Assembly: GCF_000689415.1 (NCBI RefSeq)
Contig: NZ_HG322950.1
Span: forward strand, 5,649,501 to 5,713,500
Source of the DNA: Pseudomonas knackmussii B13
GTDB taxonomy: Bacteria > Pseudomonadota > Gammaproteobacteria > Pseudomonadales > Pseudomonadaceae
Reading direction: 5' to 3'
Length of the DNA stretch: 64,000 nucleotides
The notes below the pieces were generated by a model. That model had not been told where the DNA came from and searched no databases. It saw only the letters and a list, made by a program, of their open reading frames with translations. The position numbers and the translations under genes were made by a program. Position 1 is the first letter of the stretch, and the number at the start of each line of letters is the position of its first letter. This document shows positions 29,535-37,552 of the stretch, one piece after another.

Positions 29535-31101
29535 CGGCGGGCAGCTGGTAGCTCCAGGTTTCGGACAGGGTCTGTCCATCTTTGACCAGCGCGGCACGCA
29601 TCTCCGTCGGCTTCTTCGGATCTTTCACCTTGATCCGCAGAGTCAGTCGCCAACCCTGGGTCACCGGGTTGTAACGCAGGGCGTTTTCCTTGACCTCGGC
29701 GTTGCTGTCGGTGCTCACCTGGGTGGTGACCGACGCATCCGGCGGCAGGACCTTCAGGTTCGCACCCTCGAAGTCCACCACCAGGGCGGTGCTGCCGTCG
29801 GGCTGGCGAATCAGGTTGGCCTGCTTCACATCACCCACGGAGCGCATGGTCTGCTTGACCTGGGCGATCTTCTGCGAATGCAGGGCATCCTCGTCCATGG
29901 TCCAGTGCAGGCGGTAGGAGAAGTCCATCGACTGGCCCGGCTCCGGGCGCTTCTCCGGGTTGAAGAAGGCGACGATGTTGTCGTTGGTCTCGTCCGGGGT
30001 CGGAATCTCGACCAGCTCGATGCTGCCCTTGCCCCACTCGCCGCGCGGTTCGATCCAGGCGCTCGGGCGCAGGTCGTAGCGATCGTCGAGGTCTTCATAA
30101 CGGCTGAACTCGCGACCGCGCTGGAGCAGACCGAAGCCTTTCGGGTTCTCCACGCTGTAGCTGCTCACCGCCAGGTGTTTCGGGTTGTTCAGCGGGCGCC
30201 AGATCCACTCGTCGTTGCCGGCGAGGATCTGCAGGCCGGCGGAGTCATGCAGCTCCGGACGGTAGTTGTGCTGCGCCGAAGGCTGGTTGGAGCCGAACAG
30301 GTACATGCTGGTCAGCGGCGCGATGCCGAGCTTGCTGACCTTGTCGCGCAGGAAGACCTTGGCCTGGACATCGACCACGGTGTCCTTGCCCGGACGGATG
30401 ATCAGGCGATAGGCGCCGGTCGCACGCGGCGAATCCAGCAGGGCGAAGATCACCAGGTGCTTGTCCTGGGGCTTCGGACGCTCGATCCAGAATTCGCGGA
30501 AGCGCGGGAACTCTTCGCCGGACGGCAGCGCGGTGTCCAGCGCCAGGCCGCGGGCAGACAGACCGTAGGCCTGACCCTTGCCGACGACGCGGAAGTAGCT
30601 CGCGCCGAGGAAGGTCGCGATCTCGTCGAGCTTGTCGGCCTTGTTGATCGGGTAGAGCACGCGGAAGCCGGCGTAGCCGAGATCCTTGGTGGCATTGGCA
30701 TCGAACTGCAGCGAACCGAAGTCGAAACGCGAAGGATCGTATTTGATCTCACTGACGCCAGTGGCCGTCACTTCATTGATCTTCACCGGGGTGTCGAAGT
30801 GCATGCCCTGGTGATAGAAGCTCAGCTTGAACGGCGTCTTCTGGTCGGACCAGTAGGCCTTCTCGGTGCGGAAGCGAATCTGCTGGTAATCGGCGAACTT
30901 CATTTCGCTGAAGACCTTCGGCAGGTTGCTGGTCGGCGCGCTGTACTTCTCGCCGGCGAGCGTCTTCGCCTGAGCGGCGACGTCATCGATGTTGAAGGCC
31001 CAGGCCTGGCTGGCGCCCATGGCCAGAATGGCCGAGCCGACCAGCATGAGGTCGCGCAGGAAATTACGGGATGCGGGTTGCTGAACGGAACGGAAAATCA
31101 C
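29527..31101 (-). CDS. opgG: Periplasmic glucans biosynthesis protein OpgG
   Basis: Periplasmic partner of OpgH, needed for building or branching the glucan. The 524 residues start with a signal peptide (FLRDLMLVGSAILAMGASQAWA, cut before FNIDDVAAQAK) and continue with the conserved OpgG/D beta-sandwich sequence (KFADYQQIRFRTEKAYW, FYHQGMHFDTPVKINEV, SSYSVENPKGFGLLQRGREFSRYEDLDDRYDLRPSAWIEP). The start is GTG at 31099-31101 with AGGGGGAC upstream. First gene of opgGH. Confidence 0.96.
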   Translation of the reverse strand: MIFRSVQQPASRNFLRDLMLVGSAILAMGASQAWAFNIDDVAAQAKTLAGEKYSAPTSNLPKVFSEMKFADYQQIRFRTEKAYWSDQKTPFKLSFYHQGMHFDTPVKINEVTATGVSEIKYDPSRFDFGSLQFDANATKDLGYAGFRVLYPINKADKLDEIATFLGASYFRVVGKGQAYGLSARGLALDTALPSGEEFPRFREFWIERPKPQDKHLVIFALLDSPRATGAYRLIIRPGKDTVVDVQAKVFLRDKVSKLGIAPLTSMYLFGSNQPSAQHNYRPELHDSAGLQILAGNDEWIWRPLNNPKHLAVSSYSVENPKGFGLLQRGREFSRYEDLDDRYDLRPSAWIEPRGEWGKGSIELVEIPTPDETNDNIVAFFNPEKRPEPGQSMDFSYRLHWTMDEDALHSQKIAQVKQTMRSVGDVKQANLIRQPDGSTALVVDFEGANLKVLPPDASVTTQVSTDSNAEVKENALRYNPVTQGWRLTLRIKVKDPKKPTEMRAALVKDGQTLSETWSYQLPADE

Positions 31102-31196
31102 GAGTCCCCCTCGTCCGTGAACTTACATAAACCAAAGCCGGCCTGGACGATGCCAAGTGCCGGCGATTGAGATACGACCCCGGTGAGCCCGGATGA

Positions 31197-31217
31197 TTCC
31201 CCGTTACGTTCGGGGAA
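31197..31217. other. Hairpin in the opgG-dtd intergenic region
   Basis: TTCCCCG (31197-31203) and CGGGGAA (31211-31217) form a perfect stem in the 215-bp gap that should hold the opgGH promoter. It may be a dtd-region 5' structure or an opgG leader element. No convincing promoter hexamers were picked out. Confidence 0.3.
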
Positions 31218-31316
31218 CCCCTGTCCGGCCCGGTGGCCGGCGCTCCCGGGGAGCCATTGTTGTGCTTGCATGCGCGTTACCATCATCCTACGGCCCGGTT
31301 ACAGGCTGCCGTGCGT

Positions 31317-31754
31317 TCAAGCCTCCAGAAGAAAGGTCACCGGCCCGTCGTTGACCAGGTGAACCTGCATGTTGGCGCCGAAACTTCCGGTGGCGACCAG
31401 CGGATGACGGGCTCGTGCCTGCTCTACCAGGTAATCGAACAGCGCGGCGCCCTGTGCCGGGGGCGCCGCGCTGGAAAAACTCGGCCGCAGACCCTTGCGG
31501 GTGTCGGCGGCCAGGGTGAACTGCGAGACCAGCAGCAGGCCGCCGCCAACATCGCCAAGAGAAAGGTTCATTTTACCTTCAATATCGGCGAACACTCGAT
31601 AGTTAAGCAGCTTGTGCAACAACCGCTGGGCGCCCGGTTCGTCGTCTTGCGGCTCCACGCCGACCAGCGCCAGCAGGCCCTGATCGATGGCGCCGACGAT
31701 TTCCCCGTCGACTTCGACGCGCGCCGCGCTCACCCGTTGGATCAGCGCCTTCAT
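31317..31754 (-). CDS. dtd: D-aminoacyl-tRNA deacylase
   Basis: Removes D-amino acids mischarged on tRNA. The 145 residues show MKALIQRVSAARVEVDGE, the SQFTLAADTRKG motif and the C-terminal NDGPVTFLLE motif, the two signatures of the DTD active site. It overlaps the pip stop by 4 bp (ATGA), so it is translationally coupled to pip. Confidence 0.96.
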   Translation of the reverse strand: MKALIQRVSAARVEVDGEIVGAIDQGLLALVGVEPQDDEPGAQRLLHKLLNYRVFADIEGKMNLSLGDVGGGLLLVSQFTLAADTRKGLRPSFSSAAPPAQGAALFDYLVEQARARHPLVATGSFGANMQVHLVNDGPVTFLLEA

Positions 31755-32722
31755 TCAGCCTCCGGCGGGAGGTTCAGCAGGCGTCGACCGATTTCATTGG
31801 TGGCACGCACCAGCGCATCGGCGATACCCGGCTCGCTGGCGGCGTGGCCGGCGTCGCGGATGATCTGCAGCTCGCTGTTCGGCCAGGCCTTGTGCAGCGC
31901 CCAGGCATTGTCCAGCGGGCAGACCACGTCGTAGCGGCCGTGGACGATCACGCCAGGCAGATGGGCAATGCGATGCATGTTGCTCAGCAACTGGTCCGGC
32001 TTGAGGAACGCGCCGTTGATGAAGTAGTGGTTCTCGATGCGGGCGATGGACAGTGCGCGGTGCGGATCGCTGAAGCGATCGACCACCGCCGGGTTCGGCC
32101 TCAGGGTGGCGGTGCGCCCTTCCCACACCGACCAGGCGCGCGCGGCGTGCATCTGGGCGATCTGGTCGCTGCCCACCAGGCGCTTGCGGAACGCCTGCAT
32201 CAGGTCGCCGCGTTCGTCGGCGGGAATCGGTGCCAGGTAGTCCTCCCAGTAATCGGGGAACATGTGGCTGGCGCCTTCCTGGTAGAACCACTGCAGATCT
32301 TGCGGGCGGCAAAGGAAGATGCCGCGCAGGATCAAGGCATGGACGCGCTCGGGATGGGTCTGGGCGTAGGCCAGCGACAGGGTCGAACCCCAGGAGCCGC
32401 CGAACAGCACCCACTTCTCGATGCCCAGGTGCTCACGGATGCGCTCCATGTCCGCCACCAGGTTCCAGGTCGTGTTGTTGTCCAGGCTGGCGAAGGGCGT
32501 GGAGCGGCCACAGCCGCGCTGATCGAAGGTGACGATGCGGTAGAGGTTGGGATCGAAGAAGCGTCGCGACAGCGCATCGCAACCCGCACCCGGACCGCCA
32601 TGCACGAACAGCACCGGCAGACCGTCCTGGGTGCCGCTCTCGTCCACATAAAGGACGTGGGGCTCTTCGACGGCCAACTGGTGGCGGGCGTAAGGCTTGA
32701 TTTCCGGATACAAAAGTTGCAT
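31751..32722 (-). CDS. pip: Proline iminopeptidase
   Basis: Alpha/beta hydrolase releasing N-terminal proline from peptides (peptidase S33), 323 residues. Visible are the oxyanion segment VLFVHGGPGAGCD, FDQRGCGRSTPF, the nucleophile elbow LFGGSWGSTLSL (catalytic Ser) and the late VIVHGRYDVVCPL (Asp) with DAGHAASEPG (His). ATG 32720-32722 has GGAG 7 bp upstream and was preferred over an in-frame start 21 bp earlier. Confidence 0.94.
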   Translation of the reverse strand: MQLLYPEIKPYARHQLAVEEPHVLYVDESGTQDGLPVLFVHGGPGAGCDALSRRFFDPNLYRIVTFDQRGCGRSTPFASLDNNTTWNLVADMERIREHLGIEKWVLFGGSWGSTLSLAYAQTHPERVHALILRGIFLCRPQDLQWFYQEGASHMFPDYWEDYLAPIPADERGDLMQAFRKRLVGSDQIAQMHAARAWSVWEGRTATLRPNPAVVDRFSDPHRALSIARIENHYFINGAFLKPDQLLSNMHRIAHLPGVIVHGRYDVVCPLDNAWALHKAWPNSELQIIRDAGHAASEPGIADALVRATNEIGRRLLNLPPEAE

Positions 32723-32831
32723 GGCGCACTCCCGAATCTGCACGTGCGGTCGTCCTTCGACCGGATACCATCCCTAGGTTGTCGGGCATGATACCTGCGC
32801 CCGCGAAAAACCGATAAGGAGTTCATGCAGC

Positions 32832-33266
32832 ATGCGAAGGAAGTTGTATCTTTGCCTGTTGTTCGCCACTTGTCTGCTCGCCGGATGCGGCAGCGACACC
32901 CCGCAGGACCAGTTGGGCGACGCGGTGCGCCAACTCAAGCGCAACCTCGATGCACATGCCACCCAGGCGGTGCTGGAACAGTTGCACCCGAACTTTCGCG
33001 CCCAGGGCGGCTACGACCGCGACTGGGCGCACCGTACCCTCGGCCAGGTATTCGCCGAGCAGCAGGGGATGCGCTTCATCGCCCTGGGCAAGAGCACCCG
33101 GGTCGACCGCCTCTACGACGGCATCGGTCGCACCCAGGTGGAACTGGCGGTCACCGGCGGCGCCGGCCTGCTGCCCGAACGCCGGCGCAACCGGCCCTAC
33201 AGCGTCAGCCTGGAATGGTGGCGCGACGGCTACACCTGGAAGCTGGCGAGGCTCGACTGGCGATGA
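32832..33266 (+). CDS. Small uncharacterised lipoprotein
   Basis: The 144 residues have a lipoprotein signal (LYLCLLFATCLLAGCGSD). The mature domain (QDQLGDAVRQLKRNLDAHATQAVLEQLHPNFRAQGGYDRDW, ending YSVSLEWWRDGYTWKLARLDWR) has the look of a small NTF2-like alpha+beta domain, but I do not recognise a family. An AAGGAG ribosome site lies 10 bp before this ATG. Its stop overlaps the Nudix start by 4 bp (ATGA), so it heads a three-gene coupled operon. Confidence 0.75.
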   Translation: MRRKLYLCLLFATCLLAGCGSDTPQDQLGDAVRQLKRNLDAHATQAVLEQLHPNFRAQGGYDRDWAHRTLGQVFAEQQGMRFIALGKSTRVDRLYDGIGRTQVELAVTGGAGLLPERRRNRPYSVSLEWWRDGYTWKLARLDWR

Positions 33267-33736
33267 ATCCCCTGCAGCACCGTATCCGCGCCGCCGGCCT
33301 GCTGGTCCGCGAGCAGAGCATTCTTCTCGTGCGCCACGAAGTGGACGGCGACATCTACTGGATTCCCCCGGGCGGCGGCTTCGAGTCGCAAAGCGACCGA
33401 TCGACGCGCGACACGGTGAAGCGCGAGTACCGCGAGGAAACCGGCCTGGAGGTCGAGGTCGGCCCGCTGGTCTACGTCCGCGAATTCGCCGAGCCACTGG
33501 CCGGGCGCTTCCACATGGAGCTGTTCTACCGCATCGACGCCTGGCGCGGCGAACTCAGCCTGGACAACCTGATCGGCCTGGGCGGCGACGAGCACGACAT
33601 CCGCGAAGTGGCCTGGGTGGCGCGCGACGACCTGACGCGGCTGCCCTCCTTCTACCCCGCCGAATTGCTCGACGACGTCTGGGACCGCCTGGCCGCCCCC
33701 ATCCCGCCGATCCGCCACCTGGGCCTGCAGGTTTGA
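33263..33736 (+). CDS. Nudix hydrolase
   Basis: The 157-residue product hydrolyses a nucleoside diphosphate linked to another moiety; the substrate is unknown. The Nudix box region reads PPGGGFESQSDRS... then VKREYREETGLEV: the REXXEEXGU core is intact, while the first half has a small insertion and lacks the usual first Glu. ATGA overlaps link it to the lipoprotein gene upstream, and a TTGA overlap links it to the peptidase downstream. Confidence 0.85.
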   Translation: MNPLQHRIRAAGLLVREQSILLVRHEVDGDIYWIPPGGGFESQSDRSTRDTVKREYREETGLEVEVGPLVYVREFAEPLAGRFHMELFYRIDAWRGELSLDNLIGLGGDEHDIREVAWVARDDLTRLPSFYPAELLDDVWDRLAAPIPPIRHLGLQV

Positions 33737-34245
33737 AGCGCCGGCGCATCCTCGCCCTGCTGGCCGTGCTGATCGGCGCGCCCATGTTGCTTCCCGAGCA
33801 TCCGCAGATCCCGGTACAGGGCGCGCGCAGCCGCGACTGGAATTCGCGTTCCTTCTGGTACGAGCCCTGGGGATTATCCGGCGTGCACAAGGGCATAGAC
33901 ATCTTCGCCGACTCCGGCACGCCGGTCGTCGCGCCCGTGTCGGGGCTGGTGCTGTACCGCGGCGAACTCAGCCTCGGCGGCAAGGTGGTGGTGCTGCTCG
34001 GCCCGAAATGGCGCCTGCACTACGTGGCGCACCTGCAGGACACGAGCGCCTCGCCGCTGGAGCCGGTCAGTCGTGGCGAAGTGCTCGGGACGGTGGGCAC
34101 CAGCGGCAACGCCAATGGCCGGCCGCCGCACCTGCACTATTCAGTGCTGTCGCTGCTGCCGCGCCCCTGGGCGATGACCCGGGAAAGTCAGGGCTGGAAG
34201 AAGATGTTCTTCATCGACCCGGGTGCCTATCTCCAGGCGCCCTGA
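33733..34245 (+). CDS. M23-family peptidase (LytM-like)
   Basis: The 170-residue protein has an N-terminal hydrophobic helix (RRRILALLAVLIGAPMLL) that is a signal or anchor. A LytM domain follows with GVHKGIDIFADSGTPVVAPVSG (metal ligands His and Asp, HxxxD) and PPHLHYSV (HxH). Members cut peptidoglycan cross-links or act as regulators. The start is inferred as TTG 33733, overlapping the Nudix stop; no other start preserves the hydrophobic helix. REP sequences follow directly. Confidence 0.8.
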   Translation: MKRRRILALLAVLIGAPMLLPEHPQIPVQGARSRDWNSRSFWYEPWGLSGVHKGIDIFADSGTPVVAPVSGLVLYRGELSLGGKVVVLLGPKWRLHYVAHLQDTSASPLEPVSRGEVLGTVGTSGNANGRPPHLHYSVLSLLPRPWAMTRESQGWKKMFFIDPGAYLQAP

Positions 34246-34256
34246 CCACGGGCTTT

Positions 34257-34396
34257 GTAGGAGCGGATCTCATCCGCGAAATCCCAGCACCGAAGCTTCC
34301 CTGTAGGAGCGCGCCGTGCGCGCGATTCGCGGACAAGGTCCGCTTGTATGGCGTTAGGGTAGGAACCTGTCGGGGTGTGGAGGGACAAGATCCGCT
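34257..34396. repeat. REP cluster, right-hand unit interrupted by an IS110 element
   Basis: GTAGGAGCGGATCTCATCCGCGAA (34257-34280), GTAGGAGCGCGCCGTGCGCGCGA (34303-34325) and TTCGCGGACAAGGTCCGCTTGTA (34326-34348) are REP units. GGGACAAGATCCGCT at 34382-34396 is a half unit. The missing part, CCTACAGG, is found at 35516-35523 on the far side of the IS. The stretch from 34246 to the transposase start holds this cluster plus the IS left end. Confidence 0.85.
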
Positions 34397-34559
34397 TCTG
34401 CAAGCCAGACGGTAGGAGACTTCCCCCACCCACCCGCTCACGACAAGCGCCGATAAGGAATCCATCGGATTGAGTAGCCGCTCAAACCGACAATACCGGC
34501 AAGCCTGCGCCAATGTGAGCTCCCGACAGGTTGGACCATCTTCACTGTCGGAGAACCCC
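34397..34559 (+). ncRNA. Candidate bridge RNA in the IS110 left end
   Basis: IS110-group elements such as IS621 express a structured bridge RNA from the left end (established). Here several stem-loops are visible: CCGAT/ATCGG (34450-34468), TTGAG/CTCAA (34470-34485) and CCGACAG/CTGTCGG (34523-34551) with a 15-nt loop. The last loop contains ATCTTC (34538-34543), identical to the circular-junction sequence AAT-CT-TCTG of this element. GTAGGAG at 34412-34418 is the reverse complement of the right target CT-CCTAC. The matches are short, so the guide assignment is tentative. Confidence 0.5.
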
Positions 34560-35510
34560 ATGACAAGCCAAGTTCCGGTTATCGGTATCGATGTCGCCAA
34601 GGAGTCGCTGAGCCTCTGCGATACACGCTCGGGCGAGGTATTCGAACTGGCCAATGACGTCCGCACTATCAAGGCCTGGCTGAAAACCCTCCCTCCCTGC
34701 TGCGCCATCGCGATCGAAGCGACCAGCACCTATCACATGGATGTTGCGACCCTGGCGCATGCGCGGGGACATCGGATCTACGTCATCAATGGCTTTCGCC
34801 TGAGCAACTACCGCAAGGGGATTGGTGGGCGAAACAAGGATGATCGCAGCGATGCCCTGCTGCTGGCCCGTTACCTGACCCACGAACAAGCGCAACTGGA
34901 GCCTTGGCAGCCGCCGAGCAAGGCCTACTGCCGCCTGCAGACACTGCTGCATCGGCGTGCTGCACTGGTCCGTAGCGCCATCTCGTTGCGCCAGAGCTTT
35001 TCCCAGGATCGCTCCTTGGCCAAGGCGCTAAAGCCTGTTCTCAAGCAAATGGCCACACTGGAGTCACGCCTGGAGAAAGAGATTCAACAGGCGCTGCGAG
35101 AGGCTGGCCTAATGGAGCAAAGCAAGCGCTGCCAGGCCATCGAAGGGATCGGACCGCTGACGGCAGCGGCCCTGAACCTGGCATTTCTGCGGGGACGTTT
35201 TCGCAATAGCGATGCCTTCATCGCCTTTATCGGATTGGATGTGCGGCTCAAGGAGTCCGGCCGCTATAGCGGCCGACGAAAGCTGACCAAGCAAGGGGAC
35301 CCTGAAATCCGTCGGCTGCTCCACAACGCGGCCATGGCGGCAGCGCGCACGCAGCGCTGGCAGGCCCTTTACCAAAGCTACCTGGCGCGCGGCCTGAAGA
35401 AGATCGAGGCCCTGACTATCCTCGCCCGCAAATTGGCCCGAATTGCCTTTGCCCTGATGCAATCCCAGACCAGCTACCAGCCTCCAAAGCAGGAGCCGTC
35501 ATTGACATAG
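34560..35510 (+). CDS. IS110-family transposase (DEDD recombinase)
   Basis: The 316 residues start IGIDVAKESLSLCD (first DEDD Asp) with AIAIEATSTYHMDVA and NKDDRSDALLLARYL. The C-terminal Tnp20 part has CQAIEGIGPLTAAALN, DAFIAFIGLDVRLKESGRYSGRRKLTKQGDPEIRRLLHNAAM and the conserved Ser in the KESGRYSG segment. The gene is intact. ATG 34560 was chosen because an in-frame ORF reaching to 34470 would run through the structured left end. Its codon use is less GC-biased than that of its neighbours, which fits an acquired element. Confidence 0.95.
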   Translation: MTSQVPVIGIDVAKESLSLCDTRSGEVFELANDVRTIKAWLKTLPPCCAIAIEATSTYHMDVATLAHARGHRIYVINGFRLSNYRKGIGGRNKDDRSDALLLARYLTHEQAQLEPWQPPSKAYCRLQTLLHRRAALVRSAISLRQSFSQDRSLAKALKPVLKQMATLESRLEKEIQQALREAGLMEQSKRCQAIEGIGPLTAAALNLAFLRGRFRNSDAFIAFIGLDVRLKESGRYSGRRKLTKQGDPEIRRLLHNAAMAAARTQRWQALYQSYLARGLKKIEALTILARKLARIAFALMQSQTSYQPPKQEPSLT

Positions 35511-35532
35511 AATCTCCTACAGGTGCAGTCGA

Positions 35533-36336
35533 TCAGCGCCCGTAACGCTCCCGCCCCCAGGCGAGGAAGCTCTCGAGCATCTGCCGCAACACCGCGCGGG
35601 TCGGGCCAGCCAGTTCCTCGCGGTAGTCGAAGGGCGCTATCTCGTTCATGTAGGTGCACTGCGACAGTTCGAGCTGCACCGCGTGCACGTCTTGTTGCGG
35701 CTGGCCGTAGTGGCGGGTGATGTGGCCGCCCTTGAAGCGACCGTTGAGCACATGGCTGTAGCCCACCGCCTCGGCGCAGACTGCCTGTAGGCGCTCGGCG
35801 ATTTGCGGATCGCAGCTGGCGCCGGCGAAGGTGCCGATGTTGAAGTCCGGCAGGCGGCCGTCGAACAGGTGCGGGATGTGCGAGCGGATCGAGTGCGCAT
35901 CCCACAGCAAGGCGTAGCCGAACTCGGCCTTCAGCCGCGCCAGCTCCTCTTCCAGGGTGCGGTGGTAAGGCGTCCACACTTCCGCCAGGTAGCGCGCGCG
36001 CTCTTCCTTCGACGGAGTTTGGCCTTCCTTATAAAGAGGGCGGCCGTCGAACAGGGTTTCCGGGTACAGGCCGGTGGTGGCGCTGGCGTACAGCGGCTGG
36101 TCGTCGGCCGGGCGGTTGAGGTCGATGACGTAGCGCGAATAGTTGGCCGCCAGGGTGCTGGCGCCCAGCTCCTCGGCGAAGTCGTACAGGCGCGGAATGT
36201 TCCAGTCGGTGTCGGCCAGCTCCTGCGCCTCGTCGACCAGGCCGGCGGCCACCGCCGGGGTCAGGCGCACGCCCGGGTGCGGCATGCTGATCAGCAGCGG
36301 TACGCGGCCGCGGCTGAAGCTCAGGACGTTATCCAC
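35533..36336 (-). CDS. hutG: N-formylglutamate amidohydrolase
   Basis: Last step of the five-step histidine route: N-formylglutamate to glutamate and formate. The 267 residues carry VPLLISMPHPGVRLTP, LWDAHSIRSHIPHLFDGRLPDFNIGTFAGASC (metal-binding D/H/S region) and GGHITRHYGQPQQDVHAVQLELSQCTYM. The GTG start at 36334-36336 overlaps the hutI end by 8 bp and has AGGAA about 8 bp upstream. The IS110 element lies 17 bp beyond its stop. Confidence 0.94.
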   Translation of the reverse strand: MDNVLSFSRGRVPLLISMPHPGVRLTPAVAAGLVDEAQELADTDWNIPRLYDFAEELGASTLAANYSRYVIDLNRPADDQPLYASATTGLYPETLFDGRPLYKEGQTPSKEERARYLAEVWTPYHRTLEEELARLKAEFGYALLWDAHSIRSHIPHLFDGRLPDFNIGTFAGASCDPQIAERLQAVCAEAVGYSHVLNGRFKGGHITRHYGQPQQDVHAVQLELSQCTYMNEIAPFDYREELAGPTRAVLRQMLESFLAWGRERYGR

Positions 36337-37537
36337 AGGTGATTTCCTCTGCGTGGCGAATGATGCGCTTGGGCAGGTCGCCGCCGAGCCAGTAGGCCAG
36401 TTCGGCCGGGCGCTGGATGTCCCAGGCGACGAAGTCGGCGAGCTTGCCCGCTTCCAGGCTGCCGTGGTCGGCTTCCAGGCCAAGCGCACGAGCGGCGTAC
36501 AGGGTCACGCCGGCCAGCGCTTCTTCCGGGGTCAGGCGGAAGGCGGTGCAGCCCATGTTCAGCATCAGGCGCAGCGACAGCGCCGGCGAGGTGCCGGGGT
36601 TGAGGTCGCTGGCCAGGGCGATGGCCACGCCGTGCTTGCGCAGCGCGTCCATCGGCGGCAGCTGGGTTTCGCGCAGGACGAAGAAGGCACCCGGCAGCAA
36701 CACGGCAACGGTGCCAGCGGCGGCCATGGCAATGGCGTCTTCCTCGGTCATGTATTCCAGGTGATCGGCCGAAAGCGCCTGGTAGCGCGCCGCCAGGCTC
36801 GAACCGTGCAGCGACGACAGTTGCTCGGCGTGCAACTTGACCGGCAGGCCGAGGGCCTTGGCGGCCTTGAACACCCGATCGACCTGCGCCGGGGAGAACG
36901 CCAGGTGCTCGCAGAAGGCGTCCACCGCGTCGACCAACCCCTCGGCGGCAAGCGCCGGGAGGATTTCGCTGCAGATCAGGTCGATGTAGTCGTCGGCGCG
37001 CCCGGCGTATTCCGGCGGCAGCGCGTGGGCCGACAGGCAGGTGGTGCGCACCGTCACAGGCAGCACTTCGCCCAGGCGGCGGGCGACGCGCAGCATCTTG
37101 CGCTCGCTGGTCAGGTCCAGGCCGTAGCCGGACTTGATCTCCAGCACCGTCACGCCGTCGGCCAACAGCGGCCGGGCGCGGCGGACCGCGCTGCTCAGCA
37201 GGTCGTCCTCGCTGGCCTCGCGGGTAGCGCGCACGGTGCTGGCGATGCCGCCGCCGGCAGCGGCGATCTCGGCGTAGCTGGCGCCTTCCAGGCGCATCTC
37301 GAACTCGGCGCTACGGTCGCCGCCGAACACCAGGTGCGTGTGGCAGTCGATCAGCCCCGGCGTCAGCCAGGCGCCGTCCAGGTCGTGGCTGCGCTGCGCG
37401 TCATGTGCCGGCAGCTCGGCGCGCGGGCCGATCCAGCTGATCCGCTCGCCGTCGGTGAGGACGGCCGCATCCTCGATGATCGAGTACTTGCCGCCGACCA
37501 TGGTCGCCGCGTGGCAGTTGTGCCAGAGCTGTTTCAT
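36329..37537 (-). CDS. hutI: Imidazolonepropionase
   Basis: Third step of histidine breakdown: 4-imidazolone-5-propionate to N-formimino-glutamate. The 402-residue amidohydrolase has the metal motif LIDCHTHLVFGGDR, KSGYGLD, LSAHALPPEYAG, KLHAEQLSSLHGS and ALASDLNPGTSP. It is 15 bp after the NCS1 permease and coupled to hutG. Confidence 0.97.
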   Translation of the reverse strand: MKQLWHNCHAATMVGGKYSIIEDAAVLTDGERISWIGPRAELPAHDAQRSHDLDGAWLTPGLIDCHTHLVFGGDRSAEFEMRLEGASYAEIAAAGGGIASTVRATREASEDDLLSSAVRRARPLLADGVTVLEIKSGYGLDLTSERKMLRVARRLGEVLPVTVRTTCLSAHALPPEYAGRADDYIDLICSEILPALAAEGLVDAVDAFCEHLAFSPAQVDRVFKAAKALGLPVKLHAEQLSSLHGSSLAARYQALSADHLEYMTEEDAIAMAAAGTVAVLLPGAFFVLRETQLPPMDALRKHGVAIALASDLNPGTSPALSLRLMLNMGCTAFRLTPEEALAGVTLYAARALGLEADHGSLEAGKLADFVAWDIQRPAELAYWLGGDLPKRIIRHAEEITCG

Positions 37538-37552
37538 CGTTACCTCTCGTCG

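Larger units (their letters stand above)
34397..35515 (+). mobile_element. IS110-family insertion sequence inserted into a REP palindrome
   Basis: The boundaries come from rebuilding the broken REP: left flank ...GACAAGATCCGCT and right flank CTCCTACAGG rejoin to a perfect REP end when one CT is shared. The element is about 1.12 kb, has no terminal inverted repeats and no longer duplication than the CT core (34395-34396 and 35514-35515), as expected for IS110. It carries one transposase gene, 163 bp of left non-coding sequence and only 3 bp between the transposase stop and the right core. REP targets are known for IS110-group elements. Confidence 0.82.

Noticed and set aside
34470..34559. Longer transposase start for the IS110 element.
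   Set aside because: It would translate the structured left end; ATG 34560 begins directly before the conserved IGIDVAK motif.
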